From: Bilabrum cf. latius
Taxonomy: Eukaryota; Bigyra: Bicosoecida; Bigyra; Bicosoecida
Direction of reading: 5' to 3'
DNA: 64,000 nt
Assembly: GCA_965178125.1 (NCBI GenBank)
Contig: OZ237745.1
Coordinates: forward strand, 372,001 to 436,000
Below the pieces are notes generated by a model. That model saw only the letters and a list, made by a program, of their open reading frames with translations, searched no databases and had not been told where the DNA came from. The position numbers and the translations under genes are program-made. Shown piece by piece: positions 43,678 to 55,521 of this stretch (position 1 is the stretch's first letter; every line of letters starts with the position of its first letter).

Positions 43678-46097
43678 TTACTTGGCATTAACATCAACAA
43701 TATCCACATCACAGCCAAATCCTGTTTCCAGATGATACATAGATTCTTTACAATCCCCACAAATGAACTTGCAGCAGCGTGAACACACTTTATAGGAAGA
43801 AACTGACTAATGATGCTGCCGCTTGCTGCATCTGGAGTCCTTGCACTTGGCGCTGCACCCCACTCGACGGTTCTTTGATCGTCCGCTACTGAGAAATTTA
43901 ATCAGTCCTGCTTGCAACTACTCCTTTCCAATCAAATGGAGCGAGCCCAGCAGCGTAGCTACCGTGTGCTGCTTTCTACATCCAAGGTTCCCGGGGGTCG
44001 CCTCCGCACGCATCCCAGCTGAGGTTGCAGCACCGCGAGTTCCTGCACGTGCATGTCGGTAAGGACGCATCAATTCGTCATACAACAGCTGCACAAACAT
44101 AACATGAGCTTGTCGATGCAGCACCATGTGCTAAACCTGTTCCTGAACGGATTCGTTGCTAGCTCCAGCAGCTTGCCGACGACTGGGTCCGTGGCGTAGC
44201 AGTCGACGTGCCTCCAAGTTGACCCAGATGATGTACGTATTGACGATAACTTGCTCCATTAAACCTTCCCACACTCTTAAGTATGCCCTATTCTCTCCCT
44301 GGAATGCATTTGTTAGCGAAAGTTGCGTCCGGAACTTGTCAGCTAGATGCACACCCCCCATGTACTTGTTGTAGAGGACGGACACGAGGGGCGCGTTCAC
44401 CACACTCAGTTCGCCACCATCTTTCCGTAGCTTCTTTACCAACCGAACAAAGTACTTCGTAGGAATGTTAGAAGCCATAAGAAATGGTGCGCGGTCACAG
44501 TATCCAAAAACTTGCATCCCAGAAGCTGAATCAACTGGCGAGTCAAAGGCTACTGTCTGGCCAGGGCTCAACAGGCCCCGACTGCCAAGGTCCTCTTCGG
44601 CCAGCAGCGATCCCGCAGGAAGCTCACTCGCATCAAAAACATCATCAGCTATTACATGACATGAAGAGACTTTGCTGGACCCAGGAGGAGCGCGCTTCAC
44701 AGCCTGCCCGCGTTCGCCTGGGGTTCGTCTGTTCAGCTTGCCAATCGCGTGGTACAGCTCACCGCTCACTTTGCCTTGGCGAAGCGTGCCAACAACCCGA
44801 AGGCCTTTGCTGGTGGCCCAATCACACAGTGGAGCCGATTTAAAGTAGTTATCCACCGCTAGAAGGCCCCCATTCAAGTTTTTGTCCATTGCCTTTGACG
44901 CAACAGCTGCTGTTTGCAGGTCCATCCGGGTCAGCTACCCGGCAGCGGCACCGCTACCGGTTGCTACCTTATACGAGTACTCAGCCTTCCCCCTGTACTA
45001 TCGTGTATCATCGGCAACAGATGTTGCTAGATCCAAATGGTACCCATACCCGTCTTTTCGCGCAGCTGCCCATAGCTTAAAGCCATGCGATGTGGGCTTG
45101 TTCGGCATGATGACACATGCCCGATTTCGGCCGTACGCCATCACCATCATCTCATCAACGGCGATGCTCTTTGGGCTCGAAGTAGCCGCACGAAAGTACT
45201 CTGAAACTGTATCTAGCATGCCTGATAGATATTCTATGAGTACCCGCTCGCGAGGACTGCCCACACTCCCTAGCCTCATTGTGGCGCGCTCCTCCGCCAG
45301 CAGGGGTGCCGGAGCCTCCTGCAACCTCCCGGCGAAAGACAAGTTTCGATGGAACCGATTCCAGTCTTGCACTACGATATCGTCTTTCATGCGCACCAGG
45401 AACTACTTTGATTGCAGTTATTCTAAAGGTATCCGGGGTCGGATGAGAGACAGAGTCAATGCCACGGCCAGGAACATCATCGCAACTGGCATGTCCATTG
45501 GTTGGTCGCTGCCGGCTGGCCGGCTGCCTGGCCAGCTACCTCTGCCGCTGCAGTGCCTCGCCACGGAAATGCAATATCGAGAGGCACCAGCGAGCACAGA
45601 ATGCGTATTGAAGATATTGGTTGTTCATGATGAGCCGTCATCCAGCCTTTGACATACTCAGTAGCAGCCACATAAGTAGCCGCTGTGCGAGCGATCGGGA
45701 TCCCATCACCGCCAATCACAACCCGGTCATTCACGAAGTACCTATATTCAGGCTCGTCAACCAACGATGCAATTTTGTCCATAGGAAACATACTTTCATA
45801 TTGCTCTATTCTGCGCCGCTTTGCTTGGTGAGCCTACTGCCTCCTACGATGCTGCACTTGAGGCCGGCTCAAAGTTGCAGACCGACTGGATACCTGCTCG
45901 TCCTCGTCTGAATCGCCGACATAGTCCATATCATCATCGCTGGCCTATGCTTCGCCCAACAAATCACGTAAATCATCATCTTTTGTCGATTTATTTGCAT
46001 TGTCCTCTTGCCGTTTACGCTTGAACCCAGCGCGTCGGCTCGAACTGGCCGCATGGGACGGGCTGCTTCCTGACTACTTGCTAGCAACCGAAACGCT
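43678..46097 (-). CDS. piggyBac-type transposase, frame broken near its N-terminus
   Basis: The main part (45396-43678, stop TAA) reads through several TAG codons. It contains SIAVDEMMVMAYGR (first catalytic Asp), MPNKPTSHGFKLW, LLAVDNYFKSAPLCDW (second Asp), YNKYMGGVHLADK (third Asp) and a Cys-rich C-terminal finger (VCSRCCKFICGDCKESMYH), all typical of piggyBac. Upstream, a Ser/Asp-rich N-terminal stretch (46097-45477) is in another frame. A TAA at about 45433 lies between it and the main part, inside a stretch that still looks piggyBac-like. So there is an intron, a frameshift or decay here. The ends of the transposon (TTAA) were not located. Confidence 0.72.
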
Positions 46098-47741
46098 AGA
46101 TATAGGTTTACAAGACTCCAATGAGAATTTTGGGATTGACTGAGATGCTTCTGCGAAGGCTAAGCACAAATAAGCGATGAAGGCTGATATCAGTGGCCTT
46201 GCAGCAACACCGTGCATGGCCAATTTTGCACAGGACGCAAGCCCGATTGTGGCCCTATTATACCTCTGTAGAATTATTTAAGCTCGTCCACATCACCATG
46301 AAATGATTATTCAACCAACACCTCGTCAAGCATACCACGGATGCATGGATACTGTCAATGAGTGCCACATTCGTGGCTTCCGGTGCCTCTGCGGCAGATT
46401 GTACGGTACCCCGAAACTAGCCGGCTAGAGCCCATGCAATTCCACCAACCATAACAATACCGTACTCACTTTGATCGATGATCCTGAGTTTGGCGGATTT
46501 CTGCTCGTGACGCCGAGACGAGGCACTCCCACCAGGGGCACTTGCACCCCGAGACCCAACTTCGGACGCGCCGCTGGAGCGACTTTATCGCCTCCCACTC
46601 GTTGTTCTCGCAAACGTAGACGTAATCCTCCACATGATATTGTATTCAATACCCGTTTACCTCAACAGTAGTGCCAGTGTGTTAAAAGTCTATTGCGCTA
46701 AGGTATAAATGCCCTGCAAATTTTGGAACCGTTTGAACCGACGTGTGTTGGAATGGCAGCCAAATTTCGCTGGATTGCTAATGAATGAGCCTAGTGACCT
46801 GATAACATGTTGTCAAATATGTTTTTAACTACTAAATACCAACAGAAACCAAAGAAAAGCTTTTTTGGCGGCACACGGTGCGTGCATCTGGCACCCCTTG
46901 CCAGCGAGTAAAATCTTGGGCTGGGGGTGGTCGCCAAAAATGGTGGTCGCAAGCACGACTCGTTTTCAGTCTAATGCTGCGAATTGCATGGCTCCGTTGG
47001 GACTGCATTACATTTAAATGTTACATAAGATATTTTTGCAATGTAAATTCACCCAAGAAATTGGTCCAGTTCTCAGCAATGGGAGCCTAAAGGCACGATG
47101 GTCGCGATTTTGGGACTCGGAATGCCAATAATGGCGGACCTTTCACGGCGCCGGGTATGGCCAGGGCTGTGGGCATCCGGATTGTTTGATTGAATGCAAG
47201 CGCTGCACACGAAGCGACTGAATAGAGAGCGAAGGGTCCAGCCAACAGGCACCGCAGCTACTTCTAGTACAAATAATACGGACTAGAGAAACTTGATGAA
47301 GTCGTATCATCATATTCCATCGTCATCCGATGCCATCAGTGAGTCATTCATTGCCTTGGGCAGCCCATTCAATGGTCTTGCAAGTAGCGTTAATGCAACT
47401 AAAAACTCTATTTGAATGAAAGCTACGTGAATTTCTATCATTTGAGCCCAGTAATCCACAAAGAAGCCAAGCAGGCAGCTGCAACGAGCGAACTTACACG
47501 AAGGAACGAAACCGTTTCAGTCCACCGGCGGGCCACGGCGAGGCCGCAAGACAGATCGGACCATGCCCTCCCTAAGATTGCCATGGCAGCAGCAGCAGCT
47601 CTCGAAGTTACCAGACTGAACCATTCTGAGGTCCTGCAACAAGTTGCTGCCTCTACCCCGTCCCGCCCTGATAGGCACTGGGTCCCGCACTTTTGCACGC
47701 AAGAGCAAGTCCTCGCCCGCCGTTAGACGCTTGGCACGTGT
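46098..47741. other. Intergenic with a dispersed repeat copy
   Basis: No confident gene. 47357-47490 is a diverged copy of 219-350. On the minus strand near 46600 a short stretch reads VEDYVYVCENNEWEAIKSLQ and ends near a GTGAGT donor, which could be a lone upstream exon, possibly of the piggyBac gene. Confidence 0.4.
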
Positions 47742-49402
47742 TCAGAGAGCATTCTCCTCGCGGAGTTGCATCACGAGCTGCTCTGTGGCGAGCATCTTGG
47801 CCTTGGCCTCTGGGCTCTCGAGCAGCTGCTTCTCCGTCTCGGAGGTCGCGAGGCAGCCGGGCAGGTGGGGCATCTGCTGATTCTGCGCGAGCTGACGAGC
47901 GCTCGCTCCGGATTGAGCGCGCTCGTTCTCGGGGCTCCTCAGGGCGTGCATGGCGTCCCTGGCCCCCTCCAGGGCATCGATCCAGTGGGACAGGCGGCGG
48001 CCGGCCTCCGCAGGCCAGCACATCGAGTCGCCCAGCTGTTCCCTAGACGGCTGCTTGGTGTTCTCTTCTTTGGGCTTGCACCACGAAGGTTCGCTGGAGT
48101 TCCTTGGGCCGAGGCTCTTGGCAAAATTGAGCGTGTCTTGGTAGTTCTGGGCACTCAGGTTCGCGATTGCCTGGGCGATCGGGGCCTCCAGCGCTGGGTA
48201 GTACTTCGCGACCACCTGGTCCAGGGGCATGGCGGTGTACCGCACGGGCTGCATGTTGTCCTTGATGCTGTTTGCCCACTCGAGGAAGGCGCCGTCGGGC
48301 AGCTGGTTCGAGAAGTTGTAGCTGCCCATCGTGGTGCCGCCGTAGAAAGTCATGTTGAACTCCCCGTGGTAGGCGAACTGGCAGGTAGTGTGGTTGTACT
48401 CCTTCGTTGTCGTGTCATCGTCGCTGCTCCAGAACCCGGCGCTTCCGCTGTTGTACTGCACGAAGGACCAGTCGTAGTTGCCGACGAAGCACGTGTGGAT
48501 GAACTCCTGCATGGTCGAGCTGCCCCCCATTTGGGCGTGCGTGATGACAAAGGAGCCGTACGTCTGCAGCAGGTCCATGTACGCCTGGAAGGAGCTTTCG
48601 TTGAACTTGGGAAACTCGAACTGCATGAGCATGAGCTGCGCGTTGAAGTCGTCTGACAGCGGAGCAAGTGCGCCGTTCGTGAGCTGAGAAAGCACAAAGT
48701 ACGTGCCCACGTGGTTCACGTACTCGGCAAACATGGACTTTCTGAAGTAATGCATCATGAAATGGTAGTTCACGCCGCTACTGTGCGAGCTATGAAAAAA
48801 CCCATGGTGGTGGCCACTCCAACTGTTGAAGAAGGCCGAACTCGACGCGTTGATAGTCGTAATGTTGTCCTATTCAAAGCATGACTGCGAAAAGTAGCAG
48901 TGCTCTGGTGGAAATGGAATTTTATCGATCACTTCGTAAACCTCAGCCAAAATGCAGGAAATCATTGGAACTCACCGATGCTGATGCGTCCGGCGCTGCA
49001 ATCACATTCGCCGGCACTTTGAAAACTTTGCTCTCTCCTCCAATCGTGTAATTTACAACACAGCCGTAGCACTGGGGAGATGGCGGAGCATCCGGCTGAT
49101 AGCATTGGCTAGGACATGGCAACGGCTTGAAGATTGGCTCGGCAATGTTCGCGGGGTCTACTGGCCCCCGAGCTGACATGTTGGACCCATGCACGCCGCA
49201 ACCTACTCCAAATGACTTGATTGCCGATGAAGGATCGCAAATACCTGCGTATATGAACATTTTCGTGGTAGATGATGTAATTCATACAGAGCAACACCTT
49301 TGGCAACTACTGTCCACATCTTGGCTTACCTGGGATCCAATCCAAGTCTGCCAGAGCTGCCCCAAGTACCATAACCCCGAATACGACTGATGCGCTTCTC
49401 AT
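47742..49402 (-). CDS. Secreted MACPF (perforin-like) protein
   Basis: Three exons: 49402-49330, 49244-48976 and 48884-47742 (TGA); introns of 85 and 91 bp with GT-AG ends. 494 residues. Signal peptide MRSASVVFGVMVLGAALA. A Cys-rich N-terminal part (CPSQCYQ, CYGCVVNY) follows. The MACPF signature region is LLQTYGSFVITHAQMGGSSTM, close to the Y-G-T-H...GG pattern of perforins. One TAG (FEQDNITT, near 48872) lies just after the second intron. Helical C-terminal tail. Such proteins form membrane pores in defence, feeding or egress; the role here is unknown. Confidence 0.75.
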
Positions 49403-49568
49403 CTTTCGTTCAGCTGTCCCGGGAAACTGTCCTTTTGGCCGGCGAAGAAGTTGAGGTTCAGCGTTCAGTGTGATGAGTGAGGCGCTGCACGTTCGCTGTT
49501 GTTGTTGTGTCCATGGGGGTGCGTGACGCATACACGACCTAAAGCAATGCAAAGGCGTTATAATATCC

Positions 49569-51513
49569 TTACGATCCCTTCGGCTTGCCCCCTCGCCCGA
49601 TGAACAGGGCAGCGTTGACCTGGATGCCCGCCCTGTGCGCCAGCCAAGCCACCCCGCAGGCCACTAGCCCATACCCAAGAACCCACGCAACCGCTTCCGC
49701 CGCGCTCCCATTCTGCCAAGTCGGCATTCCACCGTGAAGCCAAGCGTGAGATACCTTAACGACACCAACCAGCACGTTGCAAAGCAGGAAGAAAGCCAGT
49801 CCGTTGCTGTTGATCGCCATCAGAAGCACAGAGCCGCTGGACTCCTCCGCTACCGCCAGCGCGTCGCCCGTCCTCTTCGCGGCCTAGCCTTCTTTTCCCT
49901 TGACTGCAGTTGAAGCCCTTGGCTCCTGCAAGGGGGCCAGAAACTCAACGGCTAGTATGCTGCCAAGCAGAACGAGGTTCGTGCCGACCAGCCAGAGAAC
50001 AAAAGGAAGGTTCACCACACGGCGCGATACCGCCCTGCAGTAGGACTGGCCCGGAGCCCAGGGCTGCCAGGCTGCACTGCACTGCAGAACGCCCGCACCA
50101 GTCGTGCTGCTGGCACCCGCACTCATCCACAGCGCGCACCCCACGCACATCAAGCCCACTGCCCCCAGCATCGCACAGACGCGCTGCCATGCTATCGTGC
50201 TAGCAGGCCTAGATGCCATGAACGACCTCGCCACACCGGCTGCCATGCACCACGCCCCAATGTACCCGATCGAGCCGAGCAGCCCCTCCCTGTTCTCGTC
50301 CACCAGGCCCTACCTCGGACCCTCTCGCACCATCCAGTGGTAGTTCCGCTGGAGGCCACCGGCGCCGCGCAATGAGCTGCGGAACCACTCGGCGTCCAGC
50401 CAGAGCTGATACCCGCCGGCGCAGGCCAACCCAATCGCCACCAGCACGCAGCTCTCCAGCAGCACCTGCCGCCCCTTCTACGCCGCCCCGTCGCCGCCGA
50501 AACCGCCGCTGCTCCTCAGTACCAGGGAACACACCGCCGTCCCGTACTCTGCGAGAACGCCTCCTATCGTGACCGTGACGAGTGTGAAGAAGAAGTTCCA
50601 GTGCACGCCGTACTCCTCCACCCGCTTCTCCTGCCCCGACACCTGCAGTGCGCAGAGGCGGGCGAAGCCCAGGACGATCAGAGGCATGATGGCCCACAGT
50701 GCCGAGGACATGCGCCGGAGCACTTGCTTCATGCAGGTGCTCGCCGAGGCGGGGTCTCCGTTTCGGAGGGTGCCAACGATGTGGGAGGCGGTCGCAACTT
50801 TCGAGGTGAGAGCATGAGCAACCACGAATGACCCTGCGCCCATGTCCATGACTGAGAATCCACCCTGCGATAGAAGCTGAGGAAATGTGGCACAGACAGG
50901 CTAGCTAGGCTTGCATGCCTATTGCGGTACATGTCGCAACCACCCACGTCGCTTCAGCATTCAGAATTCCTCACCTCTAGCGTTTTGGCTTGTTGTCGTG
51001 GAAATACTGGGAAATCAACTGCAAGTATGCATACACCAGTCAGCAGCAATATTCCAGCCCTATACGAATTGAGGAAAGACAGCTGCCGCTGGCGAAGTCC
51101 GACTAGCTGCTGATTGTAGCAACCGAGCTGGGTCGATGTGGCAAGCAAAACACAGCACGCACTGAATATTACACATCCAATGATATTCTTTTCTGGCAGT
51201 ATCACTGATACTGCCAAAGTCGCAGGGAAAATTAGGCCGTACTCAAGAAGAACCGTGAATAATGGCGAAGTTCGCCGCACGACTAAAGTGCCGCAGTTCT
51301 GCCGTGCAAGTCGTACCACTAGCACAATTATCTGCGAAGATGTTCGACGGCATCTTGCGCAGTCGGTTTATAAGTACAGGCAAACAAAGGATACGCTGTC
51401 GGTACACAGTCAAGCGCACTCACCGGAGCAACAAATAAGCAGCCCAACACGGATCCGCTCGCCGCTCCAGTTGGGTTCAGGTAGAAGTCAGCCTCGGTCA
51501 GTACCTAAGTCAT
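49569..51513 (-). CDS. PIGW: GPI inositol acyltransferase (PIG-W/GWT1)
   Basis: Three exons: 51513-51424, 51331-50975 and 50864-49569 (stop TAA); introns of 92 and 110 bp, GT-AG, both phase 0. 580 residues, many transmembrane helices. Family blocks: ILAVDFPVFPR, MDMGAGSFV, EEYGVHWNFFFTLVTV, NREGLLGSIGYIGAW and the C-terminal INSNGLAFFLLCNVLVG. The enzyme acylates the inositol of GPI precursors in the ER. TAG codons occur at the third codon and at several points in exon 3; the family length is reached only if they are read. It shares a 221-bp spacer with the divergent gene at 51735. Confidence 0.9.
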
Positions 51514-51734
51514 TTGCACCCGGCGGGTGCAAGTACAGAAAGAAGAAACGTCCGGGTGACCTGGCAGTAGCGGTTCCGGTTGTTTGTGCGAGCGTCGTGA
51601 GTTGCACGCACACCATTGTGCGCAAAGTTTCCAAAAGCTGTGCCTATCATAGCGGGACATAAACTGCCAGCATTGCTCCACCGCTGTGCAATAGGTTGGT
51701 TGTGAAAGCACGTGCGGTCGAAACCCATCGATCT

Positions 51735-53465
51735 ATGCCAACCGTTCCACGCTTTTTGCATGTTGTGCTACCAAGCCTAGCTATGGGTGCCGTGTCATAT
51801 GAAGGTAGCATGTGGACAGGTGTTGCTTATCCTAATAATGTACTTGAACCCTCCGGCACGGCAGCGATTGGAACGTCTGCTCGACTGTTCGGTTTCGGTG
51901 TTGCCAAAACCGCGACGTACTTTGCTTCGCAAGTATTTAGATCCATGGGATTCGATGTTCTTCATGAAGTTTTCGGTTCTGACGGACTGGTTAGCTGGTG
52001 GCATGTCGCCGATTTTGCTGACTTAGAACTGGAGTTTCGGAGCGACAACCCAGGAGGCATGGGTCCACAAAATGTGCTCAATTGCCCGGTGGATCCGGAT
52101 ATGAGAAGCAGCGCGCAGCACATTTCTTGGAAGTCGAACCTGTCTGCCGTTGATTTTGTTCGTGGCCCAGACTGTGGATTTTGGACACGCCAGAGGACAA
52201 GTGACGATGCGATACAAGCTTCTAGTCGTATTTGGAAGCCAATAGTGCTGGCCAGGGACCCGATTAAAGTGATACGATCAAACATCATGTGGGGCGATGC
52301 GTGGCTTGCCAGGCATCCCAAGGTGTAGCCGTCCATTGCCATGATCCACGACGTGCTCGGCTCTAGATATCGCGATGGTCTGCTGCAACGCAACCGCAAG
52401 GCTGATGTGACCGCCGAAAGGACTCGGACAGTCCTATTTGCAACGGCAGGATACGTCGCTGGCTGGAACGTCTTCGGCAGGGCTACGATCCGAGACCGGA
52501 TCAGCGCGCGCGCTCGCTCGTGGCGAGGAGCGAGCATCGCTGAGCTGGCGGAGGGGCTGCGAGGAATTGCCCCAGAGGACGTCCCGCCAGCGGCTCGCTG
52601 CTCCAATCTAGCGCAGGCGAATTGCGAGCAGTCGCGCGCGGCCGCCGAGTTCCTGCTAGGCGAGTCCTGTGTCTCACCAGGCAACCCCAGCGCTTCCAAT
52701 GTCCGCGAGCCACCGGCGGCTTCCGTAGGCCAGGATTGCAGCGGAATACCTGTCGTGCCGGTAGAATACCCCCGCCTCTTGATACGAGTCGCAGCAACTT
52801 TGCTCTACGGGACGGAGTACCTGGCGACAGGACGGGGCCGCCTGGTACTCGGGGCGGCCGACTGGCTCGCTCGACAAGCCAAAGGGGCTGCGCGAATTCG
52901 GGCAGCAAGGGATAGAGAGAAGCGCAACGAAAATGTGCATGATCGCAACAGTACCGAGTAGTTGTACCAGGGCTTCAATTCGGCGGTGGATCGCTTCGGA
53001 AAAGACAGGCACGGTAGGCAGAGGGTCATGATGGTGCTCGTGCCAACTGCTTCACAAAGCAGACCGCAGTCTCAAGGAAATGTGGCGGCCCACGGCATGG
53101 ACACCGAGCAAAGAGTAGCTCACACAGCTGCTCAAGACAGAATTAAGAGGATTCGCGCTGCTTTTGAAGGCGCCCCCCCGCCGGCGCATGCCTTTCCCGA
53201 TGCACCCAGCGACCGGGAGTGGTGGCCGGCGGAGGAGATAGGCTGGAGAGAGTTGTGCCTCGAGTGCGCTTCCATGGCAAGACACATGTACCTGACTGCA
53301 CTACAGCAGGGATATTCGTACCCACTACCGCAGACTATCGGCACTTGCGTTGATGGGCTGGTGGCCGATGGGACTGTGGGTCGTGTCCCAGTTGCTGGGT
53401 CGGCGTGGTGGGACAGCCTCTCCCTTGAAGGGAAGCTTGATTACTTGTTTGAGTGCAAACCATGA
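51735..53465 (+). CDS. Sulfotransferase-like protein
   Basis: 576 residues to TGA, TAG at 52326 and 52959. FGFGVAKTATYFASQ (about residue 53) fits the 5'-phosphosulfate loop, and IVLARDPIKVIRSNIMWG (about 170) the 3'-phosphate loop of PAPS-dependent sulfotransferases. The central part after residue 300 is of low similarity to anything I know; the C-terminal 120 residues contain ELCLECASMARHMYLTAL. The ATG at 51735 is the first in frame with a plausible hydrophobic start (HVVLPSLAMGAV). Substrate unknown; a Golgi location is usual for such enzymes. Confidence 0.55.
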
Positions 53466-53615
53466 TTAGTGGCGTTATTTACCCCACCAATTTCATAATA
53501 TCTGTCAATCCGATCAAGTTGCAGTTGCACTTGGGGTGCATTGCACTGCTATGATATCCAGAGAGAACACCCAATTATTCGATTGGCACGGTTTTGGCAC
53601 TCTTTGCGGTGAAAT

Positions 53616-55301
53616 ATGCCGAAACGAAAGCTGTCCGACCCTAAGACTATGAAAAGTGTCATATCTCCATCGAAATCGGAGACTGGCTCGCAAGTAAGCA
53701 GTGCAGCAGGCGGAAAGTCTGCATCGGAATCCAAGCGGCAAGCACGCAAGAAACGCAGGATGGAACGAAAGGATGGAGACGAAGATTCAAGCAAAGGGCC
53801 TAAACTTAGTAGAGAAGAACAACTGAAGGCTAGGGGCCCGAAGACTGCGAAACAGCGGGCCAAGGCAGCTGCCTTGGCAGCTGCGAGCAAGAGTGATAAT
53901 GCAAAGCCGAAGAAATCGGCAGCCAAGAGCTCTCCGGGAGGATCTGCAGGATATATTGATAGAAAGCATCTTCCGCCAATTTTGTCCCACCAGCAAGCGT
54001 ACCGCACCGGCAAGGGTGCCGATGCTGCTGCAAAGCGGCACGCGGCCCGCGATGCAATTGACAGGTAGTTTGAGGCCGCGGACGAGCGAGATGATGACGA
54101 TGACGACGACGACGACGAAGACGAAGATGAAGTAGATTCCGGTGCTAGTGCTGCTATGGTTGGTGAGGGCGCAGCCGCGTCGTCTTCTTCCTCCTCCTCG
54201 TCATCCGCTGCCAGCGGCGCAGGCGCAGGGGCCGTGAACGTGGACACGTCCAAGGTCGATTTCAAGCAGGTGGACTCATCCTTGGCAGAGTACAGCCTCA
54301 AGCGCGGCTTCGGCACGGCCCGCGTGCCATACCGGAACAAGCACAGGGTGCTCGTCTTCTCGTCGAGGGGACTCACCATGCGGTACAGGCACCTGCTGGA
54401 CGACCTCCGGGCCATGCTGCCTCACCACAAGAAGGAGAGCAAGCTGGACACCAAGGACCAGCTCCGTGTAGTCAACGAGATCGCGGAGGTAAACCGCTGC
54501 GACCTCTGCGTGTTCTTCGAGGTCAGGAAGAGGAGGGACTGCTTCCTGTGGGTGAGCAGGACACCGCAGGGCCCCAGCGCCCGCTTCCACCTCCTCAACC
54601 TGCACACCATGGACGAGCTCCGGCTCACAGGGAACTGCCTACGAGGATCCAGACCCTTGCTATCCTTCGACAGGAATTTTGAGGCCGCGCCCCACTGGCA
54701 GCTGGTCAAGGAGCTCCTGACACAGAGCTTTGGTACGCCGCGGGGACACCCCAAGTCACAGCCGTTCTACGACCACGTTATCTCCTTCGCGCTGGTGGAG
54801 GGTAAGATCTGGTTCAGGCACTATTAGGTCCTTGACACGGCCAAGGATCCCAAGGAGGTGAGAGCCGCGCTGGCTGCGGGGGAGCAGCCCACCAGTTTGG
54901 TTGAGATCGGCCCCAGGTTCGTGCTGGACCTTGTGCGCATCTTCAAGGGGTCCTTCGGCGGTCCGACGCTCTGGCAGAACGGTGACTGGGTCAGTCCTAA
55001 CAAGCTCAGGCACCTTGCTGCGCTGGCCAAGGCCGGCAAGTATGCCAAGCGGCTGGATGCCAAGGACGGGTACAAGTCCAGGAGGGAGGAGCTGGTGCAG
55101 CCTGACGACGGGCTGGCGGGGGTGTTCGCGGGAGGGGAGAAGAGGGGGCTCGAGGCAATGGCGGCTGCAAGCGGAGGTGCCAAGGAGGAGGAGGAGGAGG
55201 AGGGAGCTGGGGAGGCTGCGATGGAGGGCGAGGACGACGAGGATAGTGGGAGTGAGGACGAGGAGGAAGATGGCGATGATGATGAGGACGAAACCGACTA
55301 A
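53616..55301 (+). CDS. BRX1: Ribosome biogenesis protein BRX1
   Basis: 561 residues, stop TAA, no intron. A basic, Ser-rich N-terminus and an acidic run precede the Brix domain (RVPYRNKHRVLVFSSRGLTMRYR through EIGPRFVLDLVRIFKGSFGG). The tail is Glu/Asp-rich. Two TAG codons: residue 151, and residue 404 in KIWFRHY-TAG-VLD. The second lies where yeast and animal BRX1 have a conserved Gln (WFRN-Y/F-Q). This is the strongest single proof of UAG = Gln. BRX1 acts in the nucleolus in early 60S subunit assembly. Confidence 0.95.
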
Positions 55302-55521
55302 ATGATTTGACTATACAGGGAAGTATATGATTCCTCCTCTGTGCAGCCGCTTTGGTCGGCGCGGCGCCCACTGGCAGTGATGCCGTGTTTCGAAGATGCC
55401 GCCGTAATGTTCAGAAATATCAGATGATCAAATCAAAGGTAGCGTGTAAATATTCCAGTGCGCGACCCCCCGACTTAGTGCAAAGGGATAGAACTGTCTC
55501 ATCAAGCTCAGATAGACAGGA

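Noticed and set aside
44882-45652. Plus-strand 256-residue open frame
   Set aside because: It is the antisense of the piggyBac transposase, whose catalytic motifs are clear on the minus strand.
47766-48656. Plus-strand 296-residue open frame
   Set aside because: Antisense shadow of the MACPF exon, composition typical of GC-rich antisense frames.
48885-48975. A 34-nt intron in the MACPF gene (acceptor at GGCTGAG)
   Set aside because: A better acceptor TTTTCGCAG gives a 91-bp intron in line with the others and keeps the frame.
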